DNA of 64,000 bases, taken from positions 341,240 through 405,239 of the forward strand of contig FMBT01000320.1 in NCBI GenBank assembly GCA_900095095.1. Reading direction: 5' to 3'. Positions 31,893 to 42,599 of the stretch are shown in pieces. A model generated the notes under the pieces. The model ran no database searches and was not told the origin of the DNA. It saw only the letters and a program-made list of their open reading frames with translations. A program made the position numbers and the translations under genes. This DNA comes from Fragilariopsis cylindrus CCMP1102. Lineage: Eukaryota > Bacillariophyta > Bacillariophyceae > Bacillariales > Bacillariaceae. Every line of letters starts with the position of its first letter. The first letter of the stretch is position 1.

Positions 31893-32116
31893 TAATCGAA
31901 GTACGTGTGAGAGGAGAAGGGATGAAACGGGAATCGAAAAGTACTAGAAAAAAAAGCCGTAATATATATGTAAACGTTTACTGTAGCTATTGATTTTTAA
32001 ATTAAAACACAGTACAGTACCACTTATAACCATAATTACTGTTATTATTCTGTATATTCTATCTACCATAATGATAGAACATTGCGAGCCTAATAAGGAC
32101 AAGAAACTTCCGTTCG

Positions 32117-32832
32117 CTAGTTCAAAAATTCAATCATCGGGTACTCTTGATGTAACATTACTATATTTGCAGCAGTCAAATCACTTTTGAACCATTGCAA
32201 TGCTGGTGAGTTCCGAACGACCTTGATCAATGCATCTTGTGGTACATCCATGGTCTCATCGCTAAGTTCCTGTTTGGCATTTTTTTCTCTTATTTCATAG
32301 ACGATACAAAGCGTTTTTGAGAGAAACGCGTGTCAGTGAATTGGAACAAAAAAACGTGAAGATATGTTTTTGTTGTTGATTATTTAAATCAAAAATGTGA
32401 CTATCCTCGCAAACAAAAACACCATTGTCCATGAATAACTCTCTTAAGCAGGTGAAAGATGAGTAAGAATTCCATGCATTACCTGACCACCTTGAAACTC
32501 GCACTGTTTTCAGTCTTGTACCGTAAAGAGATACCTTCATTGAAGCTTGTACATTATGCAATCTCACTTTCTTTAACAGAGGGCAATTCATCTGTCACAT
32601 CTAACTCAAGCAGATTTGGTAACAAACAAGTGAAAATATTTTGAAGAGATATGGAGGATGGTTCATTCCGAATCATGGGACTATCAACTCTAAAAGAAAA
32701 ACCCAGGGATTCAATACGATCAAATTGAAAAGAATCGTTTTTGAGTGCTTGGATCACGTTGTAATCATACAGATGCAAATCTTGTACCACCAAATTATGG
32801 TTTATGGCTTTGCTTAAATTTTTTTGCAGCAA
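32117..32832 (-). pseudogene. LRR-protein pseudogene (frameshifted fragment)
   Basis: Leucine-rich-repeat-like pieces occur in different minus-strand frames: LPNLLELDVTD (about 32600), then after a shift NCPLLKKVRLHNVQAS and CLRELFMDN (32591-32440), NSLTRVSLKNALYRL to a stop at 32295, and finally a third piece with DALIKVVRNSPALQWFKSDL and MIEFLN ending at TAG 32117-32119. The last piece matches the closing signature common in diatom LRR proteins (..LRWFRSDLT..N...L....P.I..LN). No start with a signal peptide and at least two shifts make this a decayed copy. Confidence 0.68.
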
Positions 32833-33616
32833 TATATAAGGCGGATGATTTTGATATTATAGAGTCCTGAAGTATTATTGAAATATTCACACTATAAAGG
32901 TGCTCTAGCTATTAGTATTGTCCTATTAATTTTGAGTTAAGAGCTGTGTGCGTACGCTTCGATATAACTTACTGTACTGTATATAATTTGCTCGATACTA
33001 CAGTGCGTACTGCTCTGCGATTCATGCATTCATGTGACTACAATATAGAGTAGTGGAGGTGCTTTGCTTTATAGAGACGCACAATTATATCCGGATTTGT
33101 TGATTTTTTACGTGCACTAGCTGTTCTTCTACAGTTTGGCAGTCTTTGCAGTTCGTATCTCTCACTGAAACAAAGCTGAGACTTCCTTTATTATAAATAA
33201 AAATAGATAAACACATAATAATGTAGTAGGACTATACTAATGTATAACGATTTGGATCCATGATTTGACATCAATTTATTGCGAAACAAAAAACAATCAA
33301 AACTGGTGAGAGCTAAAGTACTACTTTATCACGACGGCGAGGGGAGCATATATAATGGCTGATGTAGTTCCTAATGTTCAATGTTGTTCTCTCGCGCGTA
33401 CTACTTCTGATTAATATAAATTAATAAAATTACGCACGACAGAAGGATATGTACTTCAAGTACCTAACGCTTTTCTGTAAAGCAGCGTACAGTACATCGT
33501 ACGCGTATACTATTTACCATAAAACAAAGATGAACACAAGACAATAACACAACACAATAACACAACACAACACAATAACACAACACACATCACAACGTAC
33601 TACCCCCAAACAAATC
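32833..33616. other. Intergenic, upstream of the PqiA-like gene
   Basis: AT-rich spacer. Just before the start at 33617 is a run of AACACAATAACAC/AACACAAC repeats (about 33530-33595) that would form a C/A-rich 5' UTR. No gene seen. Confidence 0.55.
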
Positions 33617-35593
33617 ATGATGAAGTTTATTATTACTAGGACACCGATATTATTAGTAGTACTGATCGTCGTCGTCGTCACAACGTTAGTAGTAGTGACA
33701 TCAGCATCAGCTTCAGCGTCATCGACAGCATCAAGAGGTACTGCCATCGCAACTTCTTTTTCCTCCACATCAGCTGCTGCTACTGCTGCTGCTACTACTG
33801 CTACTGCTGTTGTTAATAATAATAATAATAATGAATTGCTGTTACTTTGGGCTGAGAAGTTATTATCAAGATCTAGTATTAGACGCGATAATGATAGTAA
33901 TGCTGTTGATGATGATGATGATGGAGAGGAACAACAAGGACAAGAAGTAGAAGCACAGCTCCTTCGTGTTCTTCAAATAACAGAAAATGAAAATGAAGAT
34001 GAAAATAAAGAGGAAGATTTATATGTAAATTTTCTTGAATTGTTAGATCCTGAAAATAGTGATAATTCAACTATAACTAGCATAATTGATCAATTAAAAG
34101 AATATATCAATGGTGACGGGAGTGCTATCAATAATCTTATTAATCAATTCCTACTTCCTACTGCAAATTCCATTTCGGGTAATGTAAATTCAAGTTCTAG
34201 TGCAAATTCAAGTAATTCAAGTTCTAGTGCCAGTATTAGTTTTAATATCCCAAATGGTTATTTATTAGATTTAGGTATCGGAGGTAGTACTGTGAATTTA
34301 ACATCGGTGACTGTTGGTGGACTGAACACGTTTACATTAGTGAACTTACTTCAACCTGTTACTGTTTCAATTGACAATAATAATGATAATGATACTACTA
34401 CTACTCTACCAATTTCAACTTATGAATATGAATCACCAAACACAATTATACAAAACAATTTCAAGATGAAGGAATTATATTTAGATTTAAATTTAATTGA
34501 AACAATCACCACAACAACTGGCAGTACTGAAAGTGTTGTATCAATGAGATTACCATTTCAAAATATTACTATGAAAGCATTACCATTACGTTTAGCTTTG
34601 TTTATAGAAGCAACCAAACAACTGCCAATGGGTGCTCTACTTGACTATGAAAACTATCTTATGATATGTTTACAACAAATTATACACGAATTTGAATTAA
34701 TTGAAATGAATATTGAATTTGGTCTAGTGGAGTATCCAATTATGTTAAGTATCAAAAGTAATAATAATACTAACAGAACTTCCACACCATTTTTTGATGC
34801 TATTACATCCTTATTTATTGGACTGCCAATAGCGGTACCAATATTCTTTAATACAACTATACGGAATATAATCAATGATTTAATCTATGATAACATACTT
34901 GATATTGATAGTGATAATGACGACAATTCGAATACCGCAACTTGTCCATCCTATCCAACAATAGTAGAAGTGAATGATAGTTATGACGACGAGTCTACAG
35001 ACAACCTGTTAATTGATTACCGTACTTTCTTTAATGAAGGATTACCATTCATGATAAAAGATTTGATCGATAGTCAATTAATTGCAAATGATATATCCAC
35101 TGGTTTACCTAAAATTAATAATGTTGTCATTGAACCATTTATTGGTGAAAATATGACATTGAATGGTAATAGTAAAAGTAATGATAATTCAAACTCACAT
35201 AGTTCAAATGATAATTATTTATTGAATACAAATGGTACTATACAATTAGGTGGATTAGATGCTGATTATACATTGAAGATAAAATCAATTGAGATTCAAA
35301 ATATTAATACGATGATACAACCAATAAAAATATTAGAATCTATTGAAGAGGAACCATATCAATTCAATAATACAATAACAATGGGTTTATCGGAACGTCC
35401 AATGAGTATAGTAATCAATCAATTATATTTTGCTATCCTAACTGATGGTAAGTTTAGAAAAATAAGAAATGAAACGTTGTTTTGTTCGGTTCTGTTCTGT
35501 TCTGGTCTCCATATACTCGTAGGCTGCGGAGCGCGATTCGACAATGCTGCACGGACCGGGCTATGAACCCATGACCACACAGCATGAACGTCG

Positions 35594-35626
<33 letters not shown>

Positions 35627-38600
35627 TCATTCGTGTTCCCTTCCGATGAACAACTGCAGCGTGTTTGTTTTGTTGAAAAAAACACACTACGGTATTGCAC
35701 TGTACTTTAATGTACACACAAACGTGCATTAAGAGAGACAGAGAGATGCAGAGACTTTGTTGTTGGCACTTTCTTTCACTCGTATCCGTCTATATACGAT
35801 CGATTCGTGACAACGATAGTCTATCCGTGTCAATTCTTTCTTGGTATCGTACATGTCCCTTTGTGATATTCTGCTTCGAACAAAGTCTCTCTCTGTCTGT
35901 CTGTCTGTCTGTCTATCTGTCTATCTGTTGATCCTCCAAAGGCAATAACTTTTAGTGCAGTACAGTACAGTACAGTTCCGAATGAAGGAGTGGCTCTGCT
36001 CTGATCTAATCTGCTCTACCAGTCCAGCTCAGTGTGGTTGAATAGCTATTGTATCGTATCGTATTGTATTGCGGACTCGACTCAACTCGACTCAACTCAA
36101 CTCAATTACATCATGTTATATCACTTAGATGTGACGAAGATCCATCACTCACTCACTCACTCATTTTGTTGGTTGCTGTTGTTATTGCTCTTTTCTTGTC
36201 TCTCTCTCTCTCCCCCCTCCCCCAAATGTATAACAGAGGATGGGAGTATTGAAAACGAAATTGATATTAGAATGGATATGGAAGCTATGAATGTTATACT
36301 AACAATGATAATGAAGATTGTTGAATCAAAATTATATGGTTTTCATATGGAAAATATAATGAATATACACTGTTGGTTAGATATTATTCAAACACCAACT
36401 CTTGATGATGATCAATATGGTATCCGTACTGAAAATGAAAATATTACATTAGGATTATCGAATCTTGTTGCATCAATAAAAAAGATGAATTTAAATATAA
36501 CATGTACTACTTGTTCTAGTCCTGGTATGGTTGAATTAAGTGAATTACTTGATACAAATGATGCACAAGATAGTGTAACAAAAACAATGAATGCTATTTT
36601 AAGCTATATAACATCATTATTTGTACCATCAGACGACAATAATAATAAGAAGAAGAATAACGACAAGAAGAAGAAGAATGGTGATGGTTTGGGACAAATA
36701 CAAATTGATCGTTGGTTAAATGAAGCAGCGTATCAATGTCCGCATAGTTCAAAATATAATCCAAATTATTCTTCTAATCAAATGCTTCAGAACCAATACC
36801 AATCACAAACATCGTCTTCTATATCCAATTATTCATATTCTGTGGATTACCTTATCTTATGGGGTAGTGTTTTGCTTGTATTAAATGGTTTATTATTGAT
36901 CGTAATGGTCACGATTTGGTTCATATCACGTCAAAGACATAAACATTTTTTAGAGAAAAAAATATCGAATGATAAAAAAAATATATTACAATATATACAA
37001 CAAAAAGATGATATATTAGAAACTACATTAAATGACACAACTAAATCATTGTTTTGTAGTGATAACGAACAAGTTCCATTCTACATTCGATATGGTATGC
37101 CAATTATTATATTAGGTAATATTGCATTATTCTTATCTGGACATTTAAATTTAGGTGCCACTGTGGATATACAAATTACATTTGCGGATGAAACCATTAC
37201 ATTTAATAACTTTTACAATTTTTCAATTGCAAAATCTACAATTGATATATGGAAGGTACGTTAGACGTTCGAGTTAGAATACAGTAACTTAATGCGCTGG
37301 TATACAAATCGTTTTTTTTTCTCGTTATTATTGCGTGTTTCCAGTCGTGCCATTCTGCTGTAACATTTTTACTAACCGATGTACTTTTTCTTTTAGGCGG
37401 GTGGTAAAGAATTAGCTATATTGATTTTAATCTTTTCAGGAATATGGCCATATACAAAACAATTGATTACATTAGTTGTATGGTTTTTACCACCATCGAT
37501 GTTATCAATTTCAAAACGTGGTACTATCTTACTTTGGGTAGACTGGCTAACGAAATGGTCGATGATTGATATCTTTGTTATTGTCATTTGTATTGCAGCC
37601 TTTCGTGTTTCGATATCATCACCTGATAATCTTGGATTCCTTCCAGATAATTTCTATGCTATTGATCTGTTGGTTGTTCCGATGTGGGGACTATATTCGA
37701 ATATGATAGCCCAAATCATATCCCAAGTTAGTTCTCATTATATCATCTATTATCATCGTCAAATTGTTAACGAAGCAACAGCTGAAGCTGAAGATGCAGC
37801 AGCATTAGAAGATAAAGAAAAAGATAATGATCGTGATGGTGATGGTGTTAATGACGATAAACTCGAAAGAAGTAATCCAACTTCGTTATTTCTCGACGAA
37901 AGCAAAGCAGTACTCGAAGTTAAAGATGAGGATGGTATCGTCAGCAGGAACAACAACAACAAATATTATGTACTCCGCACCCACGCATTTCGTCGTCCAC
38001 ATCGTGATAATGTAAACGAAACACTTGTTGTTCGTAATTGGGTGAATTATGCAATGCTGTTCCTTGGTGTTATACTATCAGCGACTGTCATTACTGGTTG
38101 TATTCTACCATCATTTTCAATTGAAACTTTCGGGATTATTGGTATTGCTGTTGAATCGGGACAGCAATTTGAACAGGCTATAACCAATCACAGTGTTATT
38201 TCTATTGTTCAAATGCTATTCGAGGAAGCTAACTTCTTAAATAACATAGGGGATTATATCGGTATTACGGTACTAAATTGTTTATTTCTTTGCACGGTAT
38301 TGATCATCCCAATTTTACAATCCATTTGTTTGATTTTACAGTGGTTTTTACCACTAACAACGACACAAAGAACACGAATGTGTGTACTGAATGAAATTTT
38401 ACAAGATTGGCAATATATTGAAGTTTACATTTTGGCTTTATTTGTAGCCAGCTGGTAAGTCGTTCTCCTTGTGTGTGTTAATTTGAGTCATACCTTCTCT
38501 GAGCTAAGCTAGCGTTCATTATTGTCGTCTTTTTTTTGCTTCCTTTTTTCATTTTAATAGGCAACTTGGACCCGTATCACAATGGCTTTTCAATGGATAC

Positions 38601-39104
38601 TGTGACCCATTGGAGGGATTTTTTTCACAGATGGTCGATTATGGTATCCTCAACCCAGAGGATGCACAATGTTTTAGTGTGCAGGGATCGATCGAACCTG
38701 GTTCGTTTACTTTGGTCGCATCAGCGATCTTATTAGCATTACTGAATTCATTCGTTACGAAAGCAACGAGACAGTATAATTATTTTGAAAAACGACAACG
38801 TTTGCAAAAAGAAATTGAGCATAGTAATGAAGTTGTAGAAAAAAGCACTACATCAAGTAGTCATCAGGGTAAGAACAACGATGACGATACGATGAAGATA
38901 ACAGCATCATCATCGTCGTCGTCGTCATCGTCATTATCAAGTACTAAACTTCGACCAATTCCCGTTATGTTCACCGATACATACCGATGGTTACTCCGCA
39001 GACAACAAGGATCAATCACCGCGGCAAGCGCAACTATAGTAGAAGTACATGGATCATCAACAACAGCAGAAGGAAAAGAGTCGCCACTATCGGCAACATT
39101 ATGA
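33617..39104 (+). CDS. Four-exon secretory-pathway membrane protein with PqiA-like C-terminal domain
   Basis: Exons 33617-35447, 36237-37255, 37397-38454 and 38561-39104; all introns are GT..AG (GTAAGT/ACAG, GTACG/TTAG, GTAAGT/ATAG) and the joins keep frame, giving 1483 aa. Residues 1-~35 are a signal peptide (ILLVVLIVVVVTTLVVVTSA). A large region follows with many N-x-S/T sites, probably lumenal or extracellular, with ordered stretches (YLLDLGIGGSTVNLTSVTVG; FQNITMKALPLRLALF). After a first membrane segment (SVLLVLNGLLLIVMVTIWFI) comes LAILILIFSGIWPYTKQLI and a WSMIDIFVIVICIAAFRVSI segment, the pattern of the bacterial PqiA domain (LA..L..FS..WPY.K / KWSM.D.F...). Further membrane segments and acidic cytosolic loops end in VPLEG-like LFNGYCDPLEGFFS and a Ser-rich tail. 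PqiA proteins work with MCE proteins in lipid transport across the bacterial envelope; a lipid-related role here is inference. Confidence 0.8.
35448..36236 (+). other. 789-bp first intron of the PqiA-like gene
   Basis: Begins GTAAGTTTAG and ends in a pyrimidine-rich tract and TAACAG. Contains a (GTT)n run (about 35590-35626), GTCTGTCTGTCTATCTG repeats (35890-35930), CAGTACAGTACAG (35958-35975), CTCGACTCAACT repeats (36077-36105) and CTCACTCACTC. Far longer than the other two introns of this gene (141 and 106 bp). Confidence 0.85.
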
Positions 39105-40168
39105 TGATCCTTTTCTAATAGTTTATTCTAGAAATCGATCATGCCGTACATAATTCTATTGATACACAGCACTATAACCACACATATAATTCGCAAAAAA
39201 TATGTTTATTATGCTTTATCTCGTACCTCTTTGTTCTCTTTCTGTTTGCCTATCTCTTTAGTTAACTTCTCTCTCTCTTTCCGCCGGTAAAGATTTCGAT
39301 GAAAGCGTCGTTGATGTTTGATTTTTAATGATAGTCTTCGCTCGTTCTTGTGTGTATTTTTGGATCTTGTTTTTTTCTACGATGGCACATTTTTTTTTGA
39401 TTTGAATTCCTCAACATACGGCTCATCGTCCACACTACAAAGTCGTGTTGTTAAGAAGTGTAAAATGAGAGAAGTACAGTACGGCTATGTCTACACTAGC
39501 TCTAGTTCGTACTACTTAACGTACTGGCTGATTGATTGATTGATTCTCTTCTTTGGTTTTTTTGGATATATTTTCTGAAGTTACTGTTTTGTTTGGGGGA
39601 CGGATGTTAGACGGGGACGTGACCTTAATAATTATTATTTGTTCTACTAAGTATTATCATCCCCCTCTAATTGTATTTGTGTTCTCTCGTGCCCGTTACG
39701 TGTGCAAAGAAACCAACAAACAACAACAAACGAAAAATAAATCATACCGGAAAAATAATAACGACGTTTTTTTCCTCGGAGTTGACATTTTCCAAATACG
39801 ACCTCTTAAGGTCCCTCAAATCGCGTCTTTTTGCGATTTGATCACCGTATATTAAAAGCGCACCATAAGGGGGGATGTCGGGTTGGGTGGTGGGTTATGG
39901 TTCAGCTGGTCAACCCAATTCAAAGCAAAATCAACTGTTAGGGATCGATTCCCGTGGGGGTTTTCGATTGTGCGATAAAAAAGGGTTTTTGGTTTTTTTT
40001 TTATATCTCTTTCTTTTGTTTTTACATTATGTAACACTAATTGTTTTGTCAACTCACACGAAAAAAACGTCGTTATTATATTTCCGACATTATAGCGTGA
40101 CAAAGACAAGAGACAATAGAAAACAAGCAACATAGTTGTATAAATATACTATATCGTCAAACAAAACG
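39105..40168. other. Intergenic, no gene seen
   Basis: Spacer between two plus-strand genes. A GATTGATTGATTGATT stretch lies near 39530-39543. The segment 39860-39965 is G-rich for this region and forms short inverted stretches (GGGATCGATTCCC at about 39941) but does not fold as a tRNA by eye. Confidence 0.55.
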
Positions 40169-42238
40169 ATGGTGTCATCATCAGCGTCGTCGTCGTCGTC
40201 AGCGTCAGCGTTATTAGCAGGATCGTCGTCGCCATCGTCCGCGGGTGAAGAAGAAGACGTACCGTCTCCTCCTCCTCCTCCATCTTCACCTAAGAAATAT
40301 ATTAGAGATACAACAAATGGAAAATTAAAGATAAATTCAGAATATGAATTATATATGAAATCAAAGTCTGTGACTACCGCAACCACAATTGCTTCGATTT
40401 CAACTACTACGTCTAGTAATACTTCTACTATACCTCTTCAGTCTACTACTACTACTACTACAAGTACTACAACTAAAAATTCTGCTGTTATTATTGACGA
40501 GTCGCAATCTCAATCGCAATCTTCTCAATTATGGGTCCCTATCATTGCAACAACGACAGTAGCAGCAGCAGTAGCAACGACTACGACTACGACAGCTGCA
40601 GCAATAACGAATGGTACAATAGCAGCAACGACAATGACAGCAGAAGACGTAGAATCTAACAACGAAGACAACAATAGCAACGACGACAACGACTATCATA
40701 TCAAAGAGGAAGATTGTGATGATACGATATCACTTGCCTATTTAGCACGTTTATCAAGAGAGGTATATAATTTTGACAATAATAATACAAATAATGACAA
40801 TAATACTAATACTGAAAATGATAGCAATGAAAGTGAAATAATTGAAGTTGGTCCTGATAAATTTACTATTCATATTCTGAATAATGATAACAATAATGAT
40901 AACGAAAAAAGTAACGCAAGTAATAAAAATAAAGCAAGTAAATGTACTAATAATGGAAGAAAAGGTACATTAATTATAGCGATTGGTGGTACATTTTCAC
41001 CAATCCAACATATCATGAATATTATGCCACATGCCTATCAGACATTATATACCGTAAAAGAAATTTTTAATAATGGTAATGGTAATAATAGTAATAGTTC
41101 ATCATCATTAAAAGATGTACAATCCTCAATGAGAAATTTAACACATAAAGATAATAATAATAATAGTTCGAATGCTGCAAATTCAAATGAGCAAAAAGAT
41201 GCACAAAAAAAAACACAAAATCAAGAACAAGAATATGATGCATATACAGCAGGACATGAACATGGATGGACAGAACCAGCACGTAAAATTTATGAAGAAA
41301 TAGTAATTCGTGTTTGTAGTAGCTCTATTGTCGCTGATGATACCAATGCTACTGCTGCGGGTCGTAGTGCTGCTACTACTAATGCTAATGCCACGGGCAT
41401 TAGTGCTGCTACCGCTGCTGCGGGTAGTAATAGTAATATTAAAAATTTAAATGATTTATTTGATAAAATTATAATTACTGGACATAGTCGTGGTGGTTTA
41501 ATAGCCTATTATGTTGGTTTAAATTTTTTGAATAATACAAATGCACCACCACAACCACAACAGCAACAACAACCACAACCTTATAATGCTCCTATAATTC
41601 GTGTTATTGGTTTTGGTATGCCATCACCACTTAAGGAGGTGTCAGATAATGATTATGTAACCCAACAATTTATACAAAATAATGTTATAAGTATCGTTAA
41701 TCGATATGATCCAGTGGCAAAAAACACATTACCAACATTTACAACATTAGTGAATTGGTGGAATCCAATTTTGGTTGAAATTGGTCCAAAAATTAAAAGT
41801 AAACCATCACCACCACCACCACCACAACTTAAAAAGGAGTCATCTAAAAAGAAAAGTAGTGGATTAGGATTATGGGGATTGGTGAGTAATGTGGTATCAA
41901 TTGCAGTGAATGCTGTAACTGATAAAGCCACTGAATTAAAATATGATATTGAAAATAATCATACTATATATCAATATGAACAATTCATGACAATAAGTAA
42001 TAATACAAATACAAATAATAATGACCAAGATAATAACGAGGATAATGATAATCATGTCATTTTACCATCTTGCGTTGTTATTATTAATGATAATGATGGT
42101 AACAACGACATCGCCATCAGCAGCAGCAACAGTAAGAGTAACAGTAACAGTAACAGTACGTTGTCACCAGTTACACCGAGTAGTAGTAGTAGTAGTACTA
42201 GTACTTTGCAATTGTTACTTCCATCATCATCAAAGTAG
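40169..42238 (+). CDS. Class-3-type lipase (alpha/beta hydrolase) with low-complexity inserts
   Basis: The first ATG of the frame is 40169 (689 aa), TAG at 42238, single exon. The core shows TISLAYLARLSREVYNF near residue 190, GTLIIAIGGTFSP as the oxyanion strand, the nucleophile elbow ITGHSRGGLIAYYVGLNFL (Ser about 440), VIGFGMPSP, and ISIVNRYDPVAKNTLP with the likely catalytic Asp (about 514). A His in NNHTIYQYEQF (about 598) is in the right order for the triad. These match lipase class 3. The N-terminal 180 residues and several loops are Ser, Thr, Asn and Ala tracts. A segment LGLWGLVSNVVSIAVNAVTD before the His could associate with membranes. The substrate is presumably acylglycerol or phospholipid. 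Confidence 0.84.
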   Translation: MVSSSASSSSSASALLAGSSSPSSAGEEEDVPSPPPPPSSPKKYIRDTTNGKLKINSEYELYMKSKSVTTATTIASISTTTSSNTSTIPLQSTTTTTTSTTTKNSAVIIDESQSQSQSSQLWVPIIATTTVAAAVATTTTTTAAAITNGTIAATTMTAEDVESNNEDNNSNDDNDYHIKEEDCDDTISLAYLARLSREVYNFDNNNTNNDNNTNTENDSNESEIIEVGPDKFTIHILNNDNNNDNEKSNASNKNKASKCTNNGRKGTLIIAIGGTFSPIQHIMNIMPHAYQTLYTVKEIFNNGNGNNSNSSSSLKDVQSSMRNLTHKDNNNNSSNAANSNEQKDAQKKTQNQEQEYDAYTAGHEHGWTEPARKIYEEIVIRVCSSSIVADDTNATAAGRSAATTNANATGISAATAAAGSNSNIKNLNDLFDKIIITGHSRGGLIAYYVGLNFLNNTNAPPQPQQQQQPQPYNAPIIRVIGFGMPSPLKEVSDNDYVTQQFIQNNVISIVNRYDPVAKNTLPTFTTLVNWWNPILVEIGPKIKSKPSPPPPPQLKKESSKKKSSGLGLWGLVSNVVSIAVNAVTDKATELKYDIENNHTIYQYEQFMTISNNTNTNNNDQDNNEDNDNHVILPSCVVIINDNDGNNDIAISSSNSKSNSNSNSTLSPVTPSSSSSSTSTLQLLLPSSSK

Positions 42239-42599
42239 ATAGTCTACAAATACAGTACAGAGTAACAGTAGAGCAGAACGATTGCGTTATTTAAGTTAAG
42301 TTTATATGTATATATGTATATGTATATTAATAGTAAATTCTTTCAATAAACCAGCCCAGCAACCCAGTGTACTTGTAGTACTGTAAAACGAATCAGATAG
42401 GTCTTTTTTCGAGTATGCTATCTCGAAATAATACTGTAGTTTTATAAATCTGAACAATGAATCCACCATCCACCATCAGTAGGCATCGTATATCACTCCT
42501 TACTCTTACTGTACAGTACCAGATGTTTGTTTGTTGTTAGTATTTATTGCTCAATACGATCGCGATTATCGTTCTGATTCGATTCGATTCGATTCAGAT
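42239..42599. other. Convergent intergenic region, no gene seen
   Basis: Holds the 3' ends of the lipase (plus) and the CYE-repeat gene (minus). TATATGTATATATGTATATG near 42303-42326 and a GATTCGATTCGATTC repeat near 42577-42597 are the only notable sequences. Confidence 0.6.

Noticed and set aside
35505-35580. tRNA-like sequence (GGGTTCATAGCCC on the minus strand) in the first intron of the PqiA-like gene
   Set aside because: The B-box-like stretch has a mismatch at a key base, no D arm or anticodon stem can be paired, and a (GTT)n run replaces the 5' half.
39941-39953. GGGATCGATTCCC as a tRNA T arm
   Set aside because: The loop begins with A rather than T and no flanking acceptor or anticodon stems form.
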